Below, piece by piece: positions 51,611 to 59,867 of a stretch of 64,000 bases of DNA (the stretch's first letter is position 1; each line of letters starts with the position of its first letter). The DNA lies in contig NZ_CP138200.1 of assembly GCF_050859025.1 (NCBI RefSeq), forward strand, positions 5,084,001-5,148,000, read 5' to 3'. The notes under the pieces were generated by a model that ran no database searches, was not told the DNA's origin, and was given only the letters and a program-made list of their open reading frames with translations. The position numbers and the translations under genes are program-made. Source of the DNA: Wukongibacter sp050859025. Its GTDB lineage: Bacteria; Bacillota; Clostridia; Peptostreptococcales; Caminicellaceae.

Positions 51611-52609
51611 TTAATCTAACTTCTCATTTTGTAATTCTTCCATCTTATCTACTCTTAATTTATGCAATGTCCTATTACTTTCTTTTAAAATAGTCCACTC
51701 ATATATATTTAATGATGACCACTTCGTTACTTTTTCTCCCCATCTATTGAATAACATTACCTCATTTTTATACTTTACCTTTTGAGTATCAATAACTGCT
51801 GCCTCTGAATTAGGATAATTTTTAATTTCAACCATATCTCCAGCTTTAATAATACCCCACTCAAAGAGCTTGTTCATTCTAGGTAAATATTTTCTAGTTA
51901 TTTTACTTTGTCCACTTGTAGCAACCTTTTTATCCTCTATTTCAACATAATAATCATCTAATTTTTGCAATGGCAATATCTGATTTGACTGTAGCAAGAT
52001 CTGCTCTCCTATCTTTATTGGAGATATTTCAATACAGTTTATATCAACCCCATTTTCAATTAACCAAGCTACTGCCGATAAAGTTTGAGCATCAAAACCT
52101 GAAGCAACTAGAATAATCCTCTGCTTTCTATTAAATGTTTTTAAAGCATTGTTCTTTTCAAGAAATTCATTTAGTATTCTCTTTCCTTTTTCCTCTGGAG
52201 TTAGTTCCCCTAGTTCAAACTCATCATTATATTTCAATATATAAGGTGCAAATATTTTTTCTACTGCTTCGTCAACATCTTGTATCTTTGCATAACTTGC
52301 AGCATATCTAATGGCTTGAAATTCAAATGGTTCCTTTCTCATTTTAATGTCATCTATATCTCTTTTTATTTCAATTAAAACTAAGTTCCCATCTTCATCT
52401 ATTGCCGTTAAATCGCTTCTACCTTTTTCTACATTCCTAACTTGTCTCCCAATTACCAAAAGCGTCTCATCATCAATAATTATCTCGATATTTTTTCTTA
52501 GAAACTCTTCAATATGTTCCTCTTTTAAACCTAAATTCTTAAACTGTAAAATCTCTATATCTAAGTCATTTACTTGAATTGAATTATTTATATTTATGGG
52601 AATCAACAT
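51611..52609 (-). CDS. NucS/DUF91-like endonuclease-domain protein
   Basis: 332 residues. The N-terminal region EEFLRKNIEIIIDDETLLVI, RSDLTAIDEDGNLVLIEIKR is a PD-(D/E)xK nuclease core: Asp in SDLTAID and the ExK of LIEIKRD. This resembles the C-terminal nuclease module of NucS. A long mixed domain follows (IILVASGFDAQTLSAVAWLI, IEISPIKIGEQILL). Related proteins occur as solitary genes and near restriction systems. No methylase is adjacent; the defence operon begins 2.8 kb away. GGAGGT ribosome site. Cellular role unknown. Confidence 0.75.
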   Translation of the reverse strand: MLIPININNSIQVNDLDIEILQFKNLGLKEEHIEEFLRKNIEIIIDDETLLVIGRQVRNVEKGRSDLTAIDEDGNLVLIEIKRDIDDIKMRKEPFEFQAIRYAASYAKIQDVDEAVEKIFAPYILKYNDEFELGELTPEEKGKRILNEFLEKNNALKTFNRKQRIILVASGFDAQTLSAVAWLIENGVDINCIEISPIKIGEQILLQSNQILPLQKLDDYYVEIEDKKVATSGQSKITRKYLPRMNKLFEWGIIKAGDMVEIKNYPNSEAAVIDTQKVKYKNEVMLFNRWGEKVTKWSSLNIYEWTILKESNRTLHKLRVDKMEELQNEKLD

Positions 52610-52869
52610 AAATTTACCTCCAAATTTATTCTTATGTATCCATTATAATCCAATAGGTTAAATTTCTCCATGTTTTTCATGATAGATAGTATACGTTGTC
52701 GCGGCTCCCTGCTTAGATGGAGAACTTGCCATTTCCTCACTCATCTTACTTCTTTCTTCCATTAAAAAGAAAGCTGAATCCTATTTTCTGCTCTCTTTTT
52801 TAGGCAAATGGCAATTCTCCTCTATTCTAACCGTCCCCTGAGACACCAAATTCTTAAGGGGCAAGTCGG

Positions 52870-52933
52870 GGTCTGGCTTTTATAATTTCATTATCCTAAT
52901 AAATATAAATAACAAAATTATAAAGGCCAGACC
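52870..52933. repeat. repeat family C, long stem-loop, copy 2
   Basis: GGTCTGGCTTTTATAATTT and AAATTATAAAGGCCAGACC form a nearly perfect stem around the loop CCTAATAAATATAA. Same plan and loop as 2332-2395. Confidence 0.75.
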
Positions 52934-53110
52934 CTGTTATTTCAACCTTGACGGATTTTCAAGTTTGAATATACAGAAAAAAGAATTTATAGAAGCCACA
53001 AAGAACTAAGGGCCAGTTTGCATGTCCGATTATGATTAGTTGAGATGAAATTTTAGGACGTAAAACCTATCCCCTAGTCCTTACATCACCTCGACACCTA
53101 CGATTAGACA

Positions 53111-53383
53111 CTAATGAGGGTATGAATTGATCCCAATTCCTAAGAGAATAACATAAGTCCAAAATGCTGTGAATAATAAAAGGAAAACGACATTTAGAGC
53201 AATCGTCCATTTTTTTAATTGGACATCAGGCTTTTTATATGTCCAAACCAGTGAACACAATGCAATTATAGGTGCACCCAATGTCAAATAGAATTCTAAC
53301 TGATAAATATCATTTAAGTAAACGATGATCCAACCCAAAATATTACCGACACCCAATAATATTGCCCCGTATTTTCTAAACAT
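53111..53383 (-). CDS. small three-helix membrane protein
   Basis: 90 residues with helices YGAILLGVGNILGWIIVYL, FYLTLGAPIIALCSLVWTY and ALNVVFLLLFTAFWTYVILL. AGGTGC ribosome site region upstream (GGAGGTGC). No recognised family. Isolated, between repeats and the IS1182 remnant. Confidence 0.6.
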   Translation of the reverse strand: MFRKYGAILLGVGNILGWIIVYLNDIYQLEFYLTLGAPIIALCSLVWTYKKPDVQLKKWTIALNVVFLLLFTAFWTYVILLGIGINSYPH

Positions 53384-53544
53384 AAAGCACCTCCAGAAGT
53401 AATTATATCATACCCTTCATTTCAGATAAGTCCCTGTCCGAGACCACTGAAAAAGTACCATTTTTAGGTTGATATTGGTCTAATAAAATAGCCTGCGTAT
53501 CCTGTGTTACTTAAATGAATATTATTTTTTTCATTAATTGTAAA

Positions 53545-54153
53545 TCAGAAAGCAAAAAAACAAAATTTACCGCTCATTTTGGAGGGTAGTATAGCTGCTA
53601 TCCTCTTTAAATTTACTGCTAATGCAGTTAATTTTGCTTGTGTATCTATGCTTCTTAAACCATACCCACGGGCACAGTCTAATCCATGAAAATTCTTCAT
53701 TTCTCCATTCTTGACAGGCTCTATTTTTATATTTTTCTTTAAATTCTTCTGATTTTTGTTCTTGGCTGTATCCATAGAATTCAGGGGTGTTTATCCCTAC
53801 TTCAAGTACTCTAGCAATTTGAGTTCTGGGGTTACATTCATTTCTTTTTGCACAATTCCTACATTTTTCTTTTTCAAAGTAGTATTTGTATTTCTGTTTA
53901 CCACTTTTATCTTTTCTATGTTTTTTATTAACTGTTATATTTCCTTCACTACAAAACCATTCATCGGAATCTTTATTATAACTAAAAAGTTCTTCATCAA
54001 TTTTATATGCCATTTCACTTACTGGGATATATGATTTTGCCTCTGCTTCTTTGATTTTATCTAGTATTGGTCTTTTAAAGTAGGCTTTGTCTCCATATAT
54101 TTCTTTTATGTCTAGTCCAGTTCTCTGTGTTAATCCAATTAATTTATCAAATT
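53545..54153 (-). pseudogene. IS1182-family transposase, C-terminal remnant
   Basis: Codons from 54153 read EFDKLIGLTQRTGLDIKEIY, GDKAYFKRPILDKIKEAEAK, then KCRNCAKRNECNPRTQIARV and EEFKEKYKNRACQEWRN. A frameshift near 53695 follows, and the next frame resumes MKNFHGLDCARGYGLRSIDT and KLTALAVNLKRIAAIL. This order fits the DDE_Tnp_1 end of IS1182 enzymes including the GDKAY region. The N-terminal domain and first catalytic Asp are absent. Confidence 0.75.
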
Positions 54154-54213
54154 CCTAAAAAATAACAGTAAACAGAATACAATAAATCCCAAAATGTAGA
54201 TATACTTTAAATA

Positions 54214-54274
54214 GGGACGCAATTGCAAATTTTTGGAGAGTGGGCTGGGCTGCGGCAGGCTTGCAATTGTGTCC
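54214..54274. repeat. family E-type GGACACAATTG hairpin, inverted orientation
   Basis: GGGACGCAATTGCAA and TTGCAATTGTGTCC pair across a GC-rich 32-base loop (GTGGGCTGGGCTGCGGCAGG). The arms match the stem of family E at 19811 and 32449. It sits inside the IS1182 derivative. Confidence 0.6.
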
Positions 54275-54753
54275 TATATTTGTGAGTTCCCATTAACAGT
54301 TTAAACCAGTTAATTTTTTCCAAAAGTTAGAAATTCATTTAAAAATATTCCACTTTTTCAGTGATTTCGAAACGTCCCCTTAACACTCTTAAATTAAACT
54401 TATTTGCGCTATTTCAACATTAAATTTTATGGTATTCTTATTACTAAAACTCTCAAAAATTAAATTACTTTAAGCAATTCCCTATTCTTCGGTAACTTAT
54501 ATTTTATATGGCCTCATGTTAGAGTAACTGATGCTTAAATTTTGTATTATATGGATAATGGGCAGCTGCTCTTATACAAATATAAGTAAAAATCCACTTA
54601 AATTTCATCTGAATTCATCAATTAAATCACATATTATGTTAAACATCTCCCTAAGGTAAATCAAATATAATTCTTATATTCTCATAAGGATTAAATAATT
54701 CGTTATCATCATTACACTCTTCAATCCGTGGTTATATATGTTAATTTGTTACA

Positions 54754-54964
54754 TGTCATAGGGACGATTCTAACGACGCCACTTTCATCGGCATTATCTC
54801 AAAACCAATTATCAGCCTTTTCCAAAGCATCACTTTCAGGTCTTTGAATTTCTTCCATTACCCCCAGCTTCTAAGGAATAGAATGGTGCCGCACTAAAAC
54901 AAGTAATTTGAAGCAGTCATCTATAATTATGAATTTTACGTGTTCTAGCCTGACACCTTCCCCT
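54754..54964. repeat. repeat family A, copy 8
   Basis: Full-length copy from TGTCATAGGGACGATTCTAA to TAGCCTGACACCTTCCCCTA. Confidence 0.85.
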
Positions 54965-54977
54965 ATTTCTGATTGTC

Positions 54978-55150
54978 ATTGCCTTGACTATCAATGCAGT
55001 CTAGAGTTTCAAACTCAACTTTTATCGTAGGCTTGCAAAAATCATAGCCCACTCTTAGAATTTCATTTATCTTTCCTTCATGACCCTTTACTCATTCTAT
55101 TTCTCCATTGTCTTTTATACCAATAGCTAGTGTACCACCATCAGCATTGT
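54978..55150 (-). pseudogene. AlbA_2/Schlafen-type DNA-binding domain fragment between repeats
   Basis: The minus strand reads NADGGTLAIGIKDNGEIE, a TGA, then VKGHEGKINEILRVGYDFCK, PTIKVEFETLDCIDSQGNDN in the same frame. NADGGTLxIGIxDNG is the hallmark of the AlbA_2 (divergent AAA_4) N-terminal domain found in RecG-like and Schlafen-related regulators. Both ends abut family A sequences. Confidence 0.6.
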
Positions 55151-55205
55151 AAAGCAGTCCTCTATAATTATGAATTTTACGTGTTCTAGCCTGACACCTT
55201 CCCCT
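55151..55205. repeat. repeat family A, right-end fragment
   Basis: AAAGCAGTCCTCTATAATTA through TAGCCTGACACCTTCCCCTA, the right 50 bases of the repeat. Confidence 0.75.
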
Positions 55206-55406
55206 ACTTGTGTATCTAGTGCTTAGATAATTTAATAATCCCATCCCTTATTTAGACATAATATGACAATATATGAATTCGATAGAATGAATTGAAAATC
55301 CTTCAAAAGAAGAAAAAAGTAGCTAGTGATATTTACGATTTAGACTAAAATTTATACTAATGCTGTATATTGGCTAATAAAAGATATCCTCTGCCCTATA
55401 AAGAGA

Positions 55407-55446
55407 AAAGAACCGAAGTCGATTGCTCGATTCTTCGGCTTTGGTT
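55407..55446 (-). terminator. terminator of the defence operon
   Basis: AACCGAAGTCGA pairs with TCGATTCTTCGG around TTGC, ending at the stop of the Res-like gene; T-rich on the minus strand. Confidence 0.65.
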
Positions 55447-58176
55447 TTATTTAACTTCTTCAATTGATTTCACTTCATAATTTTGTGATAAAAATTCAAA
55501 ACTCATATTTTGCTTTACAACATCATGGGGAATTAGAATATATCTCCACTGTTTTCCACTATTTTTAGTTGTAAAATCTGATGCATATTTACAATATTCT
55601 AATGCTGCTTTTGCTTTTCCTTTAACCTCTCTAGTTTCGATATCCTTTTTCTTTTTTGTTTCAACTATAAATATATTATGGCTTGTTTCCACAACAAAGT
55701 CAGGTAAATACTCTTTTGAATTATAATCCCAATAGATTTTGAACTGTCCTAATGCAGGTCTTAGCCATTTATCTACCGAATTATCCCCTTCAAGTATTAT
55801 TGCTAAATCTTTTTCCGTTTTTGAATCAAACTTATATAAACTATGGCAAGCTTTTTTAAATCCTCCAAAAACCTTTTTTCTAATATCACTAGTTGGAACA
55901 ATAGTTTCTTTAAAATCATATATATCTTCAGCTTTATACTTTGATAAATTATGCTCCTTAATATCCGAAAATGGATACACCTTCGGTTCTTCATAATCTG
56001 GTATCTCATAATAAAAATGTTCTTTCATTTGAAGATAAATATATTTTCCAATTTCATTCTTTCTTGTTAGCACAACATTTATCACATCATTTTCATTTGG
56101 TAAATAACTTTTTAATTTTTCAATTACTTGCTTTGACAACTTAAATAAAAGCTCTGAAGTAGTATCATAATCAATTTCAGGATGATTTATTAACTCACTG
56201 ACTATAATATTGTCAAGAGAATCATGTTTAATCTTGCCTCTATTTGAATCAATGTATTCTATAGCACCGTCCGTTAATGTTTTTACCATTATAGTTTCAC
56301 TGCTTGGCTGATAATTTAAGTTTTCAACCTCCAGATCAAAATCATGAAACCCTGATTTTATATTTTGTGTTGGCTGAATTATAATTCTTGGAATTTCAAT
56401 TATATTGCTAATAACTTCTTCAACCAAAGCCTCATATCTTTCTTCTACTTCTTTTATAATTTCTTCAGTAAACATTTCAAACTGCATTTGCGGATTGTTA
56501 TTAATCCTCTCTTTTGTTTTTTCAACAACAATTTCTTTAATAGCTTTCTTTTTTAATTCTTTAACACTTGAGACACTTTTACTTATCTCGCTAACCGTCT
56601 GTAAAATTTCTCTATCAGCTCTTAATTCAACTTTAGCCTTACTTTTTTGCTGTTCATCTTCAATATCATTAATTTGTTGCTCTCGTTGCTTTAGTTGCTT
56701 TTCAATATTAGAGTAAGAAGTTACTATAGATTTGGGTTTATTTATCTCTGTCTCATCAATTTCGATAATATTTTCTTTTCTAATAATCGAATCAGGACGA
56801 TTAGCTTCATCGATTATTTCTTGAAATTTATCATGTGATACAATCGTTAATTTATCAACCTTGTCATTGCCCACTCTTTCACCATATGGTAACCTTAGTC
56901 CTCTTCCTATTGTTTGTTCCCTTAAGGTAGTTGAAGCAGCTGTCCTTAAAGGAATAATAGTATATAAATTTGTTACATCCCAACCTTCTTTTAACATATT
57001 CACATGAATTACTATTTCTATTTGATTTTTAGGACTTTCTAGACTTAGTAGTTTTTCAATATTTTCATCTTTTTCTGAACCTTTTTGATTTGAGTGAATT
57101 TCCATAACCTTGTCCTTGTAATAACCATCAAAAAAATCCTCCGATTGAATCATTTTCATTAATGAACCTGCATGCTCAGTATCTTTTGCAACTACAAGTA
57201 CAAATGGTTTAACATACCTTACTCTATAATTTCTTGAATACATTTCTAGTTCTACTTTTGTTTCTTCATGTATTCTTATACCATCTTCTAATTTAATCTT
57301 ATCTAATTCCTCGGCACTAAATAAATCGGGATTAAAATTTTTCCTTGTTGCAACAGCAGGTACTTTAACAAAACCATCTTTTATTGCATTAGCTAAAGAA
57401 TATTCATATACAACATTTTTAAATTTAATAGTCTGACCACCTCTTTCTACTTGCGGAGTTGCAGTAACCTCTAATCCAAGAATTGGCTTTAACTCGTTTA
57501 GTGCAGTTAATCCCCTATCTGCTCTATAATGATGCGATTCGTCCATTAATAATACTAAATCTTTAAGTTCTGATAAGTAATTAAAATAGGATTGCCCCAA
57601 ATACTCAGATAATCGTTTAATTCTAGGTGATTTATCCTTTTCATCTTTTTTTCTAGACTTTTGTGCATCCTTATTAATTTTAGATATATTAAAAACATTA
57701 ATAATGATATTAGAGAAAACATGTGATGAAACTAATTGTCCAGCTATCTGTGAATCATAATTTTCTCCTGTTATGACTCTAGGTGGCTTGTTTGCAAATT
57801 CTGCAATACCTTTAAAAACATATTTAGGATTAGACGGATTTTTAAAATCTTGAATCAACTTATTGTACACAGTTAAATTAGGAGTCACTACAAAAAAATT
57901 ATTAATTCCCTTCTGTATATGTAGATAAGCAATAAAAGCACCCATTAATCTAGTTTTCCCCACCCCTGTAGCAAGAGAGAAACAGAGAGATGGAAAATCC
58001 CTCTCAAAATCAGTACAAGTGGGAAATTTTTGTTTTACCTTTTCTAATTCAACTTTCAAATCTATATCTTTTTTCATTTCCAGTTTATTTACTAAATACT
58101 CTAATATTTCCAAACTATCTGTTTGTGGTTGCCTTAGACTAAGCCTATTTTTTATCATTAAAGATGTCTTGTTCAT
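55447..58176 (-). CDS. type III restriction Res-like helicase-endonuclease
   Basis: 909 residues. Superfamily 2 helicase: motif I LATGVGKTRLMGAFIAYL (about 70-88), motif II LVLLMDESHHYRAD (DESHH), motif III LEVTATPQ and motif VI REQTIGRGLRLPYG. The C-terminus carries a PD-(D/E)xK nuclease (YLPDFVVETSHNIFIVETKKK). This is the domain order of type III Res subunits (ATP-dependent translocation and cutting with the Mod partner). The gene follows the methyltransferase by 21 bases and ends the operon. It probably needs the Mod protein for recognition. Confidence 0.88.
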   Translation of the reverse strand: MNKTSLMIKNRLSLRQPQTDSLEILEYLVNKLEMKKDIDLKVELEKVKQKFPTCTDFERDFPSLCFSLATGVGKTRLMGAFIAYLHIQKGINNFFVVTPNLTVYNKLIQDFKNPSNPKYVFKGIAEFANKPPRVITGENYDSQIAGQLVSSHVFSNIIINVFNISKINKDAQKSRKKDEKDKSPRIKRLSEYLGQSYFNYLSELKDLVLLMDESHHYRADRGLTALNELKPILGLEVTATPQVERGGQTIKFKNVVYEYSLANAIKDGFVKVPAVATRKNFNPDLFSAEELDKIKLEDGIRIHEETKVELEMYSRNYRVRYVKPFVLVVAKDTEHAGSLMKMIQSEDFFDGYYKDKVMEIHSNQKGSEKDENIEKLLSLESPKNQIEIVIHVNMLKEGWDVTNLYTIIPLRTAASTTLREQTIGRGLRLPYGERVGNDKVDKLTIVSHDKFQEIIDEANRPDSIIRKENIIEIDETEINKPKSIVTSYSNIEKQLKQREQQINDIEDEQQKSKAKVELRADREILQTVSEISKSVSSVKELKKKAIKEIVVEKTKERINNNPQMQFEMFTEEIIKEVEERYEALVEEVISNIIEIPRIIIQPTQNIKSGFHDFDLEVENLNYQPSSETIMVKTLTDGAIEYIDSNRGKIKHDSLDNIIVSELINHPEIDYDTTSELLFKLSKQVIEKLKSYLPNENDVINVVLTRKNEIGKYIYLQMKEHFYYEIPDYEEPKVYPFSDIKEHNLSKYKAEDIYDFKETIVPTSDIRKKVFGGFKKACHSLYKFDSKTEKDLAIILEGDNSVDKWLRPALGQFKIYWDYNSKEYLPDFVVETSHNIFIVETKKKKDIETREVKGKAKAALEYCKYASDFTTKNSGKQWRYILIPHDVVKQNMSFEFLSQNYEVKSIEEVK

Positions 58177-58197
58177 GTTATGATCCCCCTATAATCT

Positions 58198-59853
58198 CTA
58201 TTCCTCTTCTTCATAATCAGGTACATTAATAATATTTAAATTATAATCAGTTTTTCCAAACTCACAATCATCTAATATCATCTGTGGAATTTTTTTTATT
58301 GTTATATTTTCATATCTATTATCACAAGCTTCTTGATAAGCTTTACAACATATCAAAAGGCTTTCATCCGGCTTCATTTCCTCATGTATCTTATCTAGAT
58401 GTTCTAGCGTTAAAAATGATGTTGTTATAAATATAAAATCTTTTTCAGTAGACTGTCCTTGTTTCCAATAAATTTCTTCATCAGTATTATAAGTAAACCC
58501 CTCATGTTTACACATAGCCGCCCCAAGCATATCAGCATTATATTTCTCATCAATAATCCAGTTTCCAAAACTATCTTTTTTTAGAAGGCTAGATGAAAGT
58601 TCATAAAATTTAAATCCTCCACCATTTTTCCAGTCAACTGATTTAGTAATCCCTCCAGTATCTTCTCCATCAATAACTCTTTTCAATCTTGGAATACAAT
58701 GTGTATAACAAGCTTCTCCTAATTCTACACCAATCCATCTTCTATTCATTTTGTGTGCTACAGCAGCCGTAGTTCCTGAGCCTAAAAATGAATCTAATAC
58801 AATGTCATTATCTGAAGTTGTCATATCAATTAATCTAGCAATTAAAAACTCAGGTTTTTTACCATTTCTAAAATTGACTCCACCTTCATTAAATAATTTC
58901 CCAGTATTTATATCAGTCCATAAGTCACCAATTAAGTTACTTGGTAATAATTCATATCCATTTTCTGTAAAACACTTATTAAACTTATTACTATAAAAAT
59001 ACATCTCCCTTCCTCTATAGTAATAATGTTCCTTTTCATTATTGTCAATATTATAAATTACTCGATCAGGATTTTGCTGAGAAATTGTTTTGAATTCATT
59101 TCTAATAAAAGCCCTTCTCCAAATTTTATCTGAGTTTCTTATTACAAACTCCTTAAATTTCGGATTATCAGGATCATTATCTATACACCTATCTTTTAAT
59201 ACATCATTTAACCTTTTTACTTTCCAATCATCAGGACAATTAGAATTATTTTTTTCAAGCCAATATTGAAATTCATTTTCCCAATCTAATTTAGGCACAT
59301 ACTGAGGGTTAAATCTAACTTTATCTCTTTCACTAGAATAAACCAAAATATATTCTTTTTCCTTTATTATTTTTTTGAATTTATGAGAAGTTTTAACTCC
59401 ACTTGGAGTAGACATTCTTATACATATACTTGTTATAAAATTATTTCGTCCAAATATTTCATCACATAATACTTTTAAATATGCCATTTCCTCATCATCA
59501 ATTTGAATAAAAATAATTCCATCATTTGATAATAAATTTTTTAATATTTCTAACCTTGGTTTCATCAAATTTAACCACGTAGAATGTTCTAAATTATCAT
59601 CATAGTGTTCAAAAGCATTTCCAGTGTTATAAGGTGGATCAATGTAAATACATTTAATTTTTCCTGAATATTTTTGTTCTAATGCTTTTAATGCTAATAA
59701 ATTATCTCCATGTATAAGCATATTTTCAGTATTTGAATCTCCATATGATTTTTCAGTATCTTCAATAAGTATTCTTGGTTCAATATTTGTTGCATCATAT
59801 TGAGGAGCATTTTTCCCAATCCATGTTAATTCTAATCTTTGTTTATCAGCCAT
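58198..59853 (-). CDS. type III-like beta-class adenine DNA methyltransferase
   Basis: 551 residues from the ATG of MADKQRLELT (AAGGAGAG upstream; the longer frame overlaps the helicase gene). Motif IV DPPYNTGNAFEHY precedes motif I DSFLGSGTTAAVAHKM, the beta-class order of type III Mod and related N6-adenine enzymes. The region between holds the target-recognition part (VRYTFNPQYVPKLDWENEF-like). It modifies one strand of a short asymmetric site and guides the Res protein. The specificity cannot be read. Central gene of the operon. Confidence 0.9.
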   Translation of the reverse strand: MADKQRLELTWIGKNAPQYDATNIEPRILIEDTEKSYGDSNTENMLIHGDNLLALKALEQKYSGKIKCIYIDPPYNTGNAFEHYDDNLEHSTWLNLMKPRLEILKNLLSNDGIIFIQIDDEEMAYLKVLCDEIFGRNNFITSICIRMSTPSGVKTSHKFKKIIKEKEYILVYSSERDKVRFNPQYVPKLDWENEFQYWLEKNNSNCPDDWKVKRLNDVLKDRCIDNDPDNPKFKEFVIRNSDKIWRRAFIRNEFKTISQQNPDRVIYNIDNNEKEHYYYRGREMYFYSNKFNKCFTENGYELLPSNLIGDLWTDINTGKLFNEGGVNFRNGKKPEFLIARLIDMTTSDNDIVLDSFLGSGTTAAVAHKMNRRWIGVELGEACYTHCIPRLKRVIDGEDTGGITKSVDWKNGGGFKFYELSSSLLKKDSFGNWIIDEKYNADMLGAAMCKHEGFTYNTDEEIYWKQGQSTEKDFIFITTSFLTLEHLDKIHEEMKPDESLLICCKAYQEACDNRYENITIKKIPQMILDDCEFGKTDYNLNIINVPDYEEEE

Positions 59854-59867
59854 ACTTTTTCTCTCCT

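Larger units (their letters stand above)
53445..54363 (-). mobile_element. IS1182-like element with internal deletion
   Basis: CACTGAAAAAGT at 53445-53456 and its inverted copy ACTTTTTCAGTG at 54352-54363 bound a segment carrying only the C-terminal third of an IS1182-type transposase. A full element would be about 1.6 kb, so roughly 700 bases are missing. The inverted ends make it a non-autonomous derivative. Confidence 0.6.

Noticed and set aside
27332..55205. Family A copies as a CRISPR array
   Set aside because: Copies are about 210 bases and kilobases apart with no regular short spacers or cas genes.
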